Shown in pieces: positions 23,100 to 36,489 of a DNA stretch of 64,000 nt. The stretch is taken from contig JAKSGN010000041.1 in the NCBI GenBank assembly GCA_024180945.1, forward strand, positions 62,001 through 126,000. The letters are read 5' to 3'. The notes beneath the pieces were generated by a model. The model was given only the letters and a program-made list of their open reading frames with translations. It was not told the origin of the DNA and ran no database searches. The DNA comes from Macrophomina tecta (Eukaryota > Ascomycota > Dothideomycetes > Botryosphaeriales > Botryosphaeriaceae). Position numbers and translations under genes: made by a program. Every line of letters starts with the position of its first letter. The first letter of the stretch is position 1.

Positions 23100-26000
23100 A
23101 CTCTTAGTATAAAGAAAGCTAATAACCTTTATAATAGTACTTATAGGCCTTATTAAAAACCTTAAAAACCTTTAAGGAGGAGAAGTAAGAGAAAAAAAAA
23201 AGCCCGCATATTTTATTTTCGCTTAAAAATAATAGCTCTTTCTTTACTTAATACCTAGCCCTCTTTAGAACTATTTAAACCTGTCTTATATAAGAGGCTT
23301 AGTAAATTTATTAGTAATTTATTTAGTAGTTGGAATATACTTTAGTTTAACTATTCTAATCTTTTAAACTTCTTTTTACTACTTATATTAGATCTCTATA
23401 TACTTCGTACGTAAGTAGTACTATAGATTTAAGGATAGAGTAATAGCTCCTTAATTATCTTTATAAATAATTATTATAGTCTTTTCTTAGCTTACGCTTA
23501 GCTTATAAAGAAGTCTTCTTAACTAGATTACTTTCTTAATTACTTATATTTATCTAATAAATTCTACTTTATAAGTTAATAGAGTAACGATACTCTAGCG
23601 CTTAGACTACTAGCTTATCGCCCCGCTTTCGATATTAAATAGGTATCCGGCTATTAAGCGTCTTATATTACGATACCCGGCCTAGTTTACGTCGGTAAAG
23701 CCTCTTAATATACGAAGGCTGTCTTTATACGTAAGCCTAAGAGTCTTTATACCCTTAAGGTACTGGAGGACGTGTTAAGTAAGTTTTATATACTATAGTC
23801 TAGGGTTTGCTAGGTAATAACTTACTATAGATATAGTATATATAATATCTTTTCTAGTTCTAAGTATAATATATATTAGAGACCCTATAATGCGTTAGTA
23901 CTTAATTCTCTACTCTATTATATATCTATACTCTGGTACGTTTTTTAGTAGTAGTAAAGTTTTAATAGATATACTAGTAGGTTTATAGTCGTCTATTTTA
24001 AATTAATAGATAATCTTATTAATATACGCCTCTTAGCTTAGGTAAAGTATTCTATTTTATTAGTCGCGTTAGATAGATATCCTAAGATAGTAACTATATA
24101 GACCTAGATTTATTATCTAAAAGCGGTTTTTAAGAGATCTTTTAATCTTTTTAATCTCTACGATACTCGGCCCGATAATTAGAAGGTCGTTAACGTATAC
24201 CGTAATATATACGTTACTTTATACGAAGATGCTAAGATTAGCGTTAATTAGCTCGAAGCTAAGATCGCGTAGGAAATTAGTAAGAGTCTAGTACTAGATT
24301 TAAAGGGCTTATTTTAGGCCGTAGAGTATCTTTCGGAGTTTATAGACCCTTGGCGTACTATTAGTTATATAGTAAGGATGTTTAATATAGATCTCGTAGT
24401 CTATATTGCCGTATAAGAATATCGTTTTAATATCTATCTATTTAATCTTAAGGCCGAGGGCGGCTATAATCGTGAATAGGGCCTTATAGCTTATTAGCTT
24501 AACGACCGAGGTATACGTTTTATCGTAGTTAATATTTTTTTCTTACGTAAAACCTCTTACTACCTATCTATATTTATAATAGGTAACTTTTCTATACGGT
24601 TCTTATTTAAGCTTATAGACCTATTTCCCGCTAAGAATCCGATAATTCTTTAGAGAATTAATAAGTACCTATATTTTATTCTACTTATACGAGTTAACCT
24701 CTTCGATTATTTTAATCTTCTACTTAGGCTAGCTTATATTGTTCTTTACTTACTAAATAGTCTTTAGCTTAAAAGGCTCTATTTCTTCTATAGCTACTAT
24801 TAAAAATATTAGAATTACCTTCTTCTTAGATATACTTATTAGTATAAGCTCTTCTTCGCTATTATTAAGTATATTCTATATAATCTACCGGATGCGAAGT
24901 TAGAGTTTAGAGTAATATACTAGTACTTCTTCTTATACTAAATATACTAGGCGGTTAAACTAGAGTTTTAGATATTATTACTATTCTTCTAGCCTTTAAC
25001 CTTACTGCGCTTTATCTTATTATTAGTTGCCCTTAGGTAGTAAGTTATCTCTTTAAGCATTACTATTTAAAGTATCTAAAAATAGCCTAAAGATATTATT
25101 ACTTTATATAGGTAATAAGGTTCTATCTTTCTATTTAGTAATAGGCTACGAGTTATCGTTACTCGGTTAAGATAGCGCTTACCCTCGATAGTAATCGTTA
25201 GTCTATTAGGGTAGTAGTTACGAGTTATTATTACTCGACTAGATTAGTGCTTACGAGTTGTAATTGCTCGGCTAAGATAGCACTTATTTTAGGGTTACTA
25301 TAGATCTTTAGCATCTAGAGGCCGGTACGGATACTTACTATATACTTACTAATAATTAGTTTATTAGTTCTACTATTTTACTTCTCCCTGTAGTAGTAGC
25401 TATTATTTTAGGTAAGCCGTTACGTCTAGCTTCTATATCTTCTATAGTCTATATAGAAGGAGTAATAAGGACTTCGTAGAATTTAGTATTTAGAGTTTTA
25501 ATAATTCTATCGTCTTTAAGTAGAATACGATAGTTTATATTTTCTTTATATCTTAGTAAGATATACGATTTACTTTTTAGTTTTATTAGCTTCTTTCTGT
25601 ATTTTAGTAGGGTTAGGTATTTTCTTTTAGATTTAATTACTCTTAGTTATAATAGGTTAGGTTTGTTACTATACTATATTTAGTAAGGTGTTATTTTAAG
25701 TCTAGATAACGGCGATCTATTAGAGAAAAAAGTAGTAGTTTAAGTAATCTCTAGCTAAAACTTAGTCGAGAGCTTTATATAGGCTAGTATAGGTCTAACT
25801 TAGTTATAAATCGTCTTATAAGCTCTTTTAGTAACTCTATTCTACTAATATTAATTGACTCCCGTGACTTTAGCTTAGATTACGCGAGAGAAGAATATAA
25901 ACCTTATTTCTTCTTCTATTTATTAGAAACTTAGTTAAGGCGTATCCGTCTATACTTCTATTTAGGGCGTTCGTTATAATCGAGAAAGAAGCGTAGCGAT

Positions 26001-28900
26001 TCGACTATAAATTCTTATTATTAAGGTATAGAAATAACTTCTATCTAGCCGGCGAAATTATTAATAATAGTAAGCTAATAGCGACTACCGTTGAGTTTCT
26101 TATTAAATAGTTCTATAATATCGATATAGAGGAGTTCTATTAGATATTTTTCTTAGCGACTACGTCTTAAGCGGTTATAGGTCTTCTCTACTATTCGTTT
26201 CTAGAGATATAGGTTATATAGCTAGCGTAGCTCTATATTACGAATACTATAGGCTTACTTCTTAAGCCGTTATAGATTCGTATTACTTATATAAGCGAGC
26301 CGATTATACTATAGAGTTATTTAGAGACTAATATAATAAGCTAGAAAGATAAGATATATTTATAAATTAAGCGTATAGACTTTCTAATACTAGCTTACGG
26401 TATATAGATTCTTCTAATTTAATTTATTATAAATACTAGTATCTTAGCTTAAGAATTTGACCTTAGCTCCTTATTTAAGTAGCTAGAGTACTAATATAAG
26501 GTTTATATACATAGACGGGACGAAGAGGACATTATTAAGAATAAGTTATTTTCTTTTATCTTATATATTATATAGAATGTTTATCATTTCTACTTCTAAG
26601 AAAGTCGTTAAGGTATTAATACTCTTAAGAAGCGGCCTATAATACTTATTTAATCGAATAAACCTTAAAGTACTATTATAGACGTGCTAAGTATATCTAC
26701 TATTAATAATCTAAGTGTCGCATATTAGAAGAGTCTTCGTGGCTATTATCGTAAGGGTATAGCCGAATATAGTAAGATTATCTTTAATATTATTTCTAAA
26801 TACTATATTAATATCTTTCTCTAAGGCTTTTATTACTATAAAGGTAGGCTTTTTTAGATCTCTTAGCTCTTCTATATTATTATTTTTATTATTAGTACTA
26901 GGCCGCCTCTTCGATAGCTTACGTATACTTATATATAAACTATCTACTCTTATCTTATACTCCTTTCTCTTTATTCTCTAATCTTTTAGTCTTGGGTTCT
27001 TGCTAAAGTATTTAGACTCTACGTAATAAGGCTTTTAGTAGAATAAGTAGTATAATATATTATTAATTTTAATTCGATATATAGTACTATTCGACGAGGG
27101 TATAAGTTTCTTATTACTCGGTTCTTAAATTAGAGCTAGTATAGAAAGCGTTTATACCTTTACTAGTTATTTATCTAATTATTTCTTTTTATACGTTTCT
27201 TTAATTACTTTATTCTCGATATAGTTAAATATAGGTACTACTCTAATAATATTTCTATTTACGTCTCTATTGTTAATGAGATCTATTTATCTAAATATAT
27301 AGTTCTAGAAACTTTTGTACTCTAGGTCTAACGCGTGTATAAAGAAGAATATTTATTTAATTTCTAAGATAACGTAGTTAGGATTAAGAAGAAGCTTTTT
27401 AGAATAAATCTTTTTAATCTTAGCTTCTAGAGTTTAAGTACTTCTATATTTTTCTTATATAAGTAATATATATCGTCGCTAGAGGTTAATATATATTCTA
27501 GAGCCTTCTAACTTAAAGGCATCTTTAACTACTCTAAGAAGAGACTAGACCTAGTAAATTTTAAATATATTAATTCGCTACGCCGTATTATACGTTAGCT
27601 TTACCGTAATTATTATAGAGTAGAATTTTTAGTAATAAATTTATTATCGTGCTTTCTTCTCTTCGGCTAGTAAAGTAATTCTATCTTCGGCTATAGCGAA
27701 TATTTAAATAAACTTATTAACTTTCTAATTCTATTTAAACTAGTCGTTGGTATTATTAAGTATTAGAATAGTGCTATAGAACGCGTTTAAGCTAAATTAC
27801 TTAAATTTTATAATATTATTTATAGTAATACTAGATATTCTTTAGAGCTAAAGAATTCTAGGCTTAATACGTCGCTAATCTAACTTAGGGTAACTAAGGA
27901 ACTACAATATAATAAGCTAAGCGAGCGTACCTCTAGACTAAAGAGTTCTAGGCTTAATACTTTACTTAGCTAGCTTAAGACGATAGAAGGGCTTCGGTAT
28001 AATAGATCTAGCGTAGGCGAGTAGAATAGAGAAGCGTAATTTCTATCTAGCGCCTTATATACTTTTAAACTATTTTTATATAACTTAAAAAAGTAAGAAA
28101 AGTAGAAGCGGTTAATAAGATATTATAGCTTATTTCTTAGAAACGTTTTTCGTTTATTAGGCTAAAGATTATATTAGTTTATAGTCTTCTTAATAGGTAG
28201 TACGAGTCTTTTATTTCTTTTATATCGTAAGGTATAAAGCCTAGGAATTTTAGTACTACCGTTAGGCTAGGATACGAGATGAGAATAGTAGCTTAGTCCC
28301 GGTATAGAATTAGAGTATTAGTAATCTTTACTTCGAAAAGCGTCGCGAGAGGTAATAGCTAGGATAGCACTAACTAATATATAGTATACTTATTCTTTAA
28401 TAGGTACGCGTCTATAAGCTCGAATAACTAACCTCTCTATTAGCGAAGAAAAGTATATTTTTCGAATTTAATAAAACATCTAATAATAGAAGCGATGATA
28501 TATAATAAGATTAAGTTTATCGTTTATCTAAAAGTAATAAACTAGCTGTAGAGCTAACGTTAGCTTTTCTAGAGCTAGTAACTAAGAGGTATTAGTAGTA
28601 GAAATTAATATCTTTTTTTACTTATCTATTATATTAGGTGCCGATATATAGAGTTTAAGTTTAAGCGAAGTTAGCTAGGGCTTAGCCCCTTAAATCTTAT
28701 AGTAGTTTTAATTAATATATTATAGGAGTTGTTATAGTAATAGTTATATTACTATAATAACTATAATACTATAATAACTATAATATTCGTAATTTTTAGC
28801 GAATAGAAGATTTTATCTACTAAATTACTCTTAGAGGCTTTAGGTTCTAGGTTTTAATATCTACTTAGAGCTACTAAAATATAATAATTAGTTTCTTAAT
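23100..28900 (-). pseudogene. Copia-C gag-pol remnant
   Basis: Read leftward. The gag region is about 28900-27000 and ends in a zinc knuckle at about 27008-27060 in which C-x2-C-x4-H-x4-C has become Y-LF-Y-xKPY-Y-VESK-Y. Protease and integrase follow at about 26900-25200, and reverse transcriptase at about 24750-24000 with a KLRKILYGLK segment and the active site (24186-24197) reading YVND. RNase H lies at about 23800-23300. Stops are TAG/TAA at Gln and Trp positions. Domain limits are approximate. Confidence 0.83.
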
Positions 28901-28953
28901 CTAATAGATAATTATCTAGTGTGAAAGCTTAGCTAATAGTAGTATACGAGCCT

Positions 28954-28965
28954 GGGCTTATAACC
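28954..28965 (-). other. Copia-C primer-binding site (initiator tRNA-Met anticodon arm)
   Basis: On the minus strand, ggttataagccc directly follows the 5' LTR and continues with agg. It matches the complement of the initiator tRNA-Met anticodon arm (GGTTATGAGCCC) apart from one G-to-A change. Confidence 0.75.
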
Positions 28966-29139
28966 TATTATAAATAGGTAATAGGTGCTAGAATAAGTAA
29001 TTAATTATTCGTGCTATAGTATAGAGAGGGAGATAATATATATATATTTATATATATTTTAGACTCTTATCGTGGTAAACGGCCCCTATTATACGCGAAG
29101 ACTACTATAATACCTAAAGCACTATTATAATATTTAATA
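28966..29139 (-). repeat. Copia-C 5' LTR
   Basis: 174-bp partner of 22910-23083. It is followed on the + strand by aatag, the target duplication. Confidence 0.92.
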
Positions 29140-29164
29140 AATAGAGCCGTAATACTAGCGCACC

Positions 29165-29531
29165 TATTATAACCTAGAAAAAAGAAATATAGTAGGGATA
29201 ATAGGGGCGATATAAAAAGGGCACTACCGGATTATCTAGTACCGCCCCGAGCCCCGTTAGCTATACTACGTAACCTCTAGTATACGTTTCCGGCTAATAG
29301 CCAGCCTACTGGCTAAATAATACTATACCTCCGGCTAATAAATAGCTAACTAGATTAATATATATAACCTATATTTATTACTAGTAGATAGAACCTTTGT
29401 AGTTAACTTATTAATTAATTCTTACTCTAATACTACGTATGATTCTTTTCTATCTACTACTATGGCCCCCCGAAAGCCTACGCTATCCGACGATACGCCC
29501 GACCTCCCCTAGAAAGAGTAGCGGCGTAATA
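29165..29531 (+). repeat. Gypsy-3 5' LTR
   Basis: 367 bp, tattataacctag...gcggcgtaata; TG...CA expected before RIP. The gag frame already opens inside it, at an ATG (29462) that reads ACG in the 3' LTR. Confidence 0.92.
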
Positions 29532-32500
29532 CTTTAACTACTACCCTATAGGCACTGAAGGTAATTACCTAAGTAAAAAATACTAACTATAAATAACGGG
29601 AATTTCCTACCCTAGTATAATTCCTAAGGGAAAGACGTATCTATAATCGAGGAATAACTCCCGCCCTAATCTTAATCTTAAGACCTAACGCAGGCCCTAT
29701 ACGGGCTTATTTAGAATCTTTAAGCTACTATATAGCGCCTTAAACTCGGCTAACGGAAGTAATCCAAATAAATAGCTCGCCTAATCTAAAACCTAACTCC
29801 TACGACTATCTATCTAATATAGACCCCGACAACTAACTAAAAAGTTACGTAAGAACCCGCCTTAAATTCTAAACCTATAGACCTAGTTGTACCTCTAGTC
29901 TTTAAACTAAAAATTAAGGCCCTAGATATATTTAATAGGGCTAGAGGGTAACTAGACGAATTTCTACGATAAATTTAAATATACTTTTATATATATCGAA
30001 CCTTCTTTTAAGATAATACCTAGAAGGTACTATTCGCTAGCTCCTACCTAAGGGGTAATACCGCTAGATAGTTTAAACCCTACTAGATTAACTAAAACAG
30101 CGCTAAGCCACATGAAGAAACTAAAGAAATTATTAATAGTTTTAAAAAATTTACTAAGGTACTGCGTGCTACATTTAATAATAAGAATTACTACTAAGAT
30201 ACTGCCTATAAATCTACTATCTAAAATAAATCGGATTAGCTGCCGACTATACTACCTAGTTTCGACTATATACCTTATGCCTTAAATAGAATAATAAGGT
30301 CTTACGTATACTCTACTATAAGAAACTTAAGAACTATATTAAGAATAAATTTGCCCGTACTAAGCTATCTACTATATACTAGAAAATAGTACGTACTATA
30401 ATCTAGATTAACTTACGCATATATAATTACTTCTAGGAGACGAAAAGATTTTTTAGAAATACTACTAATACCGCCTAACTCTATAATAGTCTACTACTAG
30501 GGGATTCTATAGACCTAGATACTAACTAATAAAGGACCCCCCGGCTAGCGCCGAAAGAAGAATAACGCTAACGTAAAAAGAATCTTTACTTCTACTATAG
30601 AAAGTATAGATATATTAGTAGAAACTATTTAGATAAGTAGACTAGTAACTAGCGAACTAACGATAAAAGAACTACCTCGGCTACTAAAGAATAATCTAAA
30701 ACTTCTAATTATAATACTCTCTACTAATCTATCTATAGTATCGAAGCCTACCTAACTTACTAAAAAGCTAAGAATATTAGCAGGTACTATCTAAAAAACT
30801 AGAAACGCCTACTAAACTAGGGCTATAGTAGGCAAGCCCCCTGCCCTATAAAACTATAGTAGTATTAACCGGAAATACTATAGGATATCTACTAGAGAAT
30901 AAAGGGAACTCGGTAAAATACGAAAACTACTAGGTTATTATAATAAAGATTAACGAATGCCGAGCTCTTACTCTTATTAACTTAGTATTATAAGGGAACT
31001 ACGTCTTAAACTAATTTATAGAAAAAGCCAACCTAAAACCCTAAGAAAAGAACTAACTCTATTAGCTAAGAATAGTTAATAGATTATCTAGCTTCTTTAG
31101 AGATAGAAAGATAATTATTAAAACCCTAAAACTAATTCTTAAGTATAAAGACTATAGAGAACGTATCTATTTAGACGTTACTAAGATTTTTAAGTATAAT
31201 ATTATTCTCGGCATCCCTTAGTAAAAGAAATAGAAAGTATAATATAACTAGAATAACGGAGAAATTATCCTTAAGTCTAGAGAACGTAATTAAAAAGAAC
31301 TAGAATAAAAACTATATATTATAGCTAAATCTATTACCTACGTAAGCCTAATCTCGAAAGCTATGCTAGAAAGGACACGAAAGAAGGGGTAAGTAATTAG
31401 AATAATATAGTACCGCCCTACTACTACGAATAAAGAATGAACCCGATAGATTAGCGCTACTAGACGAGAAGAACTAGACTACCTAATACCCGTAGGGGAA
31501 GATAACTCTACTAGAATATATAAATAGTATCTTAACGGCGTTTCTAAGGAATACTACTAGTTTAAGGAGATTTTTAGAGAAAAGATTAAAGACGCGCTAC
31601 TAAAATACTAACTATAGAACTACGAGATTAACCTAAAACTAGATACCGAACCTCGATTTAGGCTATTATATCTAATATTAGAAAAAGAATTATAAGCGAT
31701 AAGAGAATATCTAAATCTATTATTAAAGAAAGAATATATCTAATTCTTCTAGTCTTTAGTAGAATTACCCGTTCTCTTTATACTAAAACTAGGAGGTAAG
31801 TTATGCCTCTACGTAGATTATAGAGTTTTAAACGATATTACTATTAAGGACCGCTATTTCCTCGATAAACTAAGAAATCGTCTTTTAAAAGTACGATTCT
31901 TTACTAAACTAGACCTATGGGACGGATACTACCTTATCTAAATTAAAGAAGAATATAAATAAAAAACTATATTTTAAACCTAATACGGCCTATATAAATA
32001 TCTAGTAATACTCTTTAGACTTACTAACGCCTCTACTATGTTCTAAGCCCTCGTTAACTACGTTCTATGCGAATACCTAGATAGATTCTATATAGCTTAC
32101 CTTAATAATATCCTAATTTACTTAGAAACCCTAGAAGAATATAAGAAATACGTCTCTAAGATTTTCTAGAAACTACTTAAATATAGCCTCTTAGTTAAAC
32201 TAAAAAAATACACCTTTTATACCTAAAAGATTAAATTCCTAGGCTTTATTATTAAACTAGGGAAAGTAGTTATAGACCTAAGAAAGATAGAAGATATTCT
32301 AAAATAATCTAAACTAAGAAATATTAAAGAAGTATAAGTCTTTTTAGAGTTTACTAACTTCTACTAGTAGTTTCTCGAATAATACTTCTATATAGCCGAA
32401 CCGCTAATCTAACTTACTTAAAAGAATACCTTATTCGCCTAGAAAGAACTGTAATAGAAAGCGTTTAACTAACTTAAAAGAGCCTTTATAGAAGCCTCTA

Positions 32501-34674
32501 TATTAATTATATTTAATTTTAATAAGCCCCTCTATCTCGAAACTAACGTATTTAACTACGCTATTAGTGCTACTCTTAGCTAGCTAGACGATAAGAAAAG
32601 ATTATACTCTATCGCGTACTACTCTCGTAAAATATTACCTATAAAACTTAACTACGAAATATACGATAAAGAACTACTCGTAATTATTATAGTATTTAAG
32701 AAATAGTAATATTACCTTAAGAAAGCTAACTATAAAATTATAGTATATTTAGATTATAAGAACCTAGGATACTTTATAACTACTAAGATATTAAATAGAA
32801 GATAAGTATAATAGGTAGAATAACTCGTCTCTTTCTACTTTAAGATCTACTACCGTAAAGAAAATAAAAATAGTAAGACGAACGTACTTAGCCGTAGAGC
32901 TAATTATATAGAAGAAAAGCTGAAATTATCGCTAGTAGTACTTAGATAAAATAATAATAGTATATTAGGCCTTAACCGCCTCTAAATTATCGAAGAACTC
33001 GACGTACTATAGAAAGAATAGATACTAGTACCTATTATAAGACTAGAAAGCCCTATTAATAATAACGAGCCCCCGAGAGCCCTAACACCCGAATAGAAAC
33101 CCGAAGATAATAAGGAACTATAAGACAAAGAACCTATGCCTATACTAAAAAAAATTACGGAAGAAGTAGTAAATAAAAAAAAAGATAATACCGCTACTTA
33201 AAAATAAATTATCTAAAGAAAATATAATAATAACCTACTATTCTAGGAACTACTATAACGAATAGGTATTTCTAAATATAATAACCCTAACCTAGTCTAA
33301 GATTATAGAGGCAATATACTATTCCACGGAAAAATTTATATACTAATATCTCTACGTAAACGGCTAATAAAGGAATACTATAAGTCTCGTAGTTTATAAA
33401 TATCTAGAAATTATAAGAACCTTAAAACGACTTATAAGATATTTCTATTTTTCCTAAATAAGAAAAATAGTAGAAAAAGTTATTTAGAAATATAATAAAT
33501 ACGTAAAAAATAAGACGGTACGATATATACTATACGAATAACTATAGCTTATTATAATACTAACTAAATCCTAAGAATTAATTATAATAAACTTTATTAC
33601 TAACGTACTATTTTAGTAGACCCCGTAACTAAAATATGATATAACGCTATTCTAGTTATTGTTAATCGTCTAATAAAATAGGCATACTTTATCCTTTATA
33701 ATAAGAAAATTAAAGTAAAGGGCTACGCCTACCACTTTCTTAGATATATTTTCGCCTACTATAGGATGCCTAAGGAACTAATTATAGACTAGGACCTATA
33801 ATTTAGAGCTAAGTTCTAGTAAACCTTAGTCTATAAACTAGAAACTAAATATAAAATATTAATAATAGCACACCCGTAAACCGACGAATAAACGAAATAA
33901 ACTAACTAGACGCTAGAGTAGTACCTAAGATTCTACCTAAACTATAGGTAAAATAACTAGATTAAACTCCTATCGCTAGCCTAATACGCGTATAATAGTA
34001 TATTAATAGAAGCTATATAAATTACGCCCTTTTACGCTAACTACGGATTCGATTCTACTACCTTTAAAGAATTTTAGATCTGCGAAGTACTCGCCTAAAA
34101 AGCTATACTTAGGGTAGATTAGCTACGCGAATTATACTAAAAACTAGCTTAAGATATTAAATTTACCGTATACTAAATAGCTATATACTATAATAGACGG
34201 CGCTAGGCGTCGCCGCTTCTAAAGAAAGAGAATAAAGTCTAACTTCTTAGAAAAAATATTAAAATAATACGATCGAACGATAAATTAGACTATAAGAAGA
34301 TTAAATTCTACTAAATTAAGAAAAAACTTTTATCTATTTTCTTTAAACTTAAATTACTAGAATAGGTAGGTATATATCTAGTTTTTTATATTTCTTTACT
34401 TAAACCCGTATATAGCAATGCTAAACCCGACCTAGAAATCGAAATATATTCTAAGAACGTCGATAGAGAATAGCTAATAGAAAAAATCCTTAATAGAGAC
34501 TAGATTAATGGTTAATTTAAGTACCTAATTAAATAGAAAGAAAGGGACCCTACTAAAGACTCTTAAAAATTCTAATAGAAACTAGTCTCTTACCTTAACT
34601 ATAAAGGATTTATCTAGGAATACTATTAATAAAATCCTAACCGTCTAAACCCAGAGCATCCTTCTATAACGTAA
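29462..34674 (+). pseudogene. Gypsy-3 gag-pol remnant with chromodomain
   Basis: Gag (about 29462-30780) ends in a zinc knuckle at 30587-30628 where all four ligands are Tyr: Y-FY-Y-RKYR-Y-ISRN-Y. Protease is at about 30900-31250. Reverse transcriptase (about 31750-32350) contains LCLYVDYRVLND, FFTKLDLWDGYY and the active site at 32098-32109 reading YLNN, both Asp lost. RNase H is at about 32450-32930 and includes a YYSRKILPIKLNYEIYDKE segment. Integrase is at about 33550-34050, and a chromodomain-like segment (FKYLIK, DPTKDS) at about 34500-34640. TAA ends the frame at 34672-34674. The ATG at 29462 may itself be a mutation product, so the gag start is unsure. Confidence 0.87.
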
Positions 34675-35260
34675 ACCCGGGAGGAGGAGTTAGGAATACC
34701 TAAAATCGATTTATAAAAGCCTCTAAGGAGAACCTAGGCCCCTTAGACCTAATAAGCGAATCTAACTTAGGTATATTATAAGAAGAATAATTCTTTTAAA
34801 CTATAAGCTCTCGCTTAGCCTACTTCTTCTCTTCAAGACGACGTATCTCACGAGAAAATAAATCCGTATCCCGTTAATTAATAGACTAAAGAAGTAAGTA
34901 TAAACGATATTTCTTTTACTAACGTATTTATAAGCGCCGAGCTATTCGAGTTACGTTCTACGCCGTAGCTATAGCCGCCTAAGTAGCTGTATCTATAGTA
35001 GTAGCGATCGTATTAGCCTTAGCTTTATTTCGAATAATCTTGGTCTTTATCTTCTAAAGCTAACGTTCTAGACCTTCCCGAGCTCGATTAAGACGACGAA
35101 CTAGACTAAGTTAGCTAAGCCCCGACTTAGAAACTATAGAAATAAATACTCGGATTTTAAAGAATTAGCCATCGCCTTATACGAGAATAACCCCCCGCTA
35201 GTATAACTAAAACACGCGGAATAAAAGAAAGCCTTATAATAAACTATCTAGAGATAAGTA
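34664..35260 (-). pseudogene. Gypsy-3 opposite-strand reading frame (coiled coil)
   Basis: On the minus strand a frame runs from about 35260 to TAG at 34664-34666, overlapping the end of pol by about ten bases. It reads as a charged helical protein (RRLNRAREGLER, REIRRLEEKK, AKRELI) followed by a Pro-rich tail ending FLTPPPGFTL. Stops inside it are TAG/TAA only, as expected for RIP of a real coding sequence. The start is not identified and a spliced 5' exon is possible. Function unknown. Confidence 0.6.
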
Positions 35261-35443
35261 TAGCGATCGTAGAAAGAAGCCACGGATACTTCTTAGGCGA
35301 AAATAATAATACGCTAAACTAATACACGACGACGCTAGGTGCGAGTAAAAACTATAATTAGCTAATAATAATATAAGAATAGTAGCGAGCGCCTACTTTA
35401 AATATAAAGCTTTCGGGCTAAAAGCAGCCTAGAGGGGGGATAG

Positions 35444-35810
35444 TATTATAATCTAGAAAAGAGAAACATAGTAAGAATAATAGAGGCGATATAGAAAAAG
35501 TACTACTAGATTATCTAGCGCTATTCTAAGCCTTATTAGCTATACTACGTAACTTTTAGTATACGTTCCCGGCTAATAGCCAGCCTACTGGCTAAATAAT
35601 ACTATACCTCCGGCCAACGAATAGCTAACTAGATTAATATATATAACCTATATTCGTTACTAGTAGATAGGACCTTTATAGTTAACTTATTAATTAATTC
35701 TTACTTTAATACTACGTACGATTCTTCTCTACCTACCGCTACGGCCCCCTAAAAGCCTACGCTACCCGACGATACGCCCGACCTTTCCTAGAAAGAGTAG
35801 CGGCGTAATA
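35444..35810 (+). repeat. Gypsy-3 3' LTR
   Basis: 367 bp, matching 29165-29531. It ends gcggcgtaata and is followed by gtacc, the mutated target duplication. Confidence 0.92.
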
Positions 35811-36489
35811 GTACCCGTACGGGAAAAGTAACCCTAAGAATAAACGGCGCGTACGGGCCTAGACTAGGTAGTAGTAAAAGCCCGCACGAGAGCAATATAT
35901 ATGCGGTATAGTAAGACTACGGAAATACTAACTAGATTAATAATCTATAGAGAAAGAATACCCTTAAAAAAAAATTATAAATTCCGAAAACTAGCTTTAA
36001 GCTAGAGAAATAGATGGGTAAATATTAAATAACTTATACGATCTAAGAAACGATAGTCTAACGATATAATACTTTCTTAACCGATATAGAAGTTAAATTC
36101 TAGAAAATAAGTATTAGCGCCTAAGTTATATACGGTCTACCTAATCTACTTATAGATTAAAAGTCTTAGTAAAGATCTAACCCTTAAAATAATCTAACTT
36201 TATAACTAATCTAATAGTCGTCTTAATCTATAAATTATTATAGCTTTTCTATAGTATATAGATATACTCTTTAGATAGTACTTTAATCTTTATAGTTAAC
36301 TTAAAGTTCTAATATAACCCTATTAGAGGTAATAGGCCTTTTATAATATATACTTATATAATATACTTTCTTTGTCTATCTTTACTTTCTACTCTTTATT
36401 TTAAGATAAATTCTTTAATACTTCTAACCTATCTAGCGACTCTAAAACTAGAAAGAAGAAGGCCGTTATTATACTTTAACTACTATTCT

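Larger units (their letters stand above)
22910..29139 (-). mobile_element. Copia-C: complete copia element in the Gypsy-4 LTR
   Basis: 6230 bp, minus strand, with 174-bp LTRs (22910-23083 and 28966-29139) and a perfect duplication aatag (22905-22909 and 29140-29144). It is a third copia family, with no LTR similarity to A or B that I can see. Gag is on the right and RNase H on the left. Copia-C is RIP-mutated throughout. Confidence 0.93.
29165..35810 (+). mobile_element. Gypsy-3: complete chromovirus in the Gypsy-4 LTR
   Basis: 6646 bp, with 367-bp LTRs (29165-29531 and 35444-35810). The target duplication is gcacc (29160-29164) against gtacc (35811-35815), one C-to-T apart in a CpA context. 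A polypurine tract with six G ends at 35443. Gag-pol and an opposite-strand frame fill it. It is a different family from Gypsy-1 and Gypsy-4 but shares the first 11 bases after the 5' LTR with Gypsy-4. Confidence 0.94.
22810..36473 (+). repeat. Gypsy-4 5' LTR in three pieces
   Basis: The three segments join to a sequence collinear with the intact LTR at 43346-44124, including the paired motifs gggctctataacc, aagaatctatag and cccg(c/t)acgggaaaag. Duplications aatag and gcacc/gtacc mark the two insertion points, only about 20 LTR bases apart. Confidence 0.9.
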
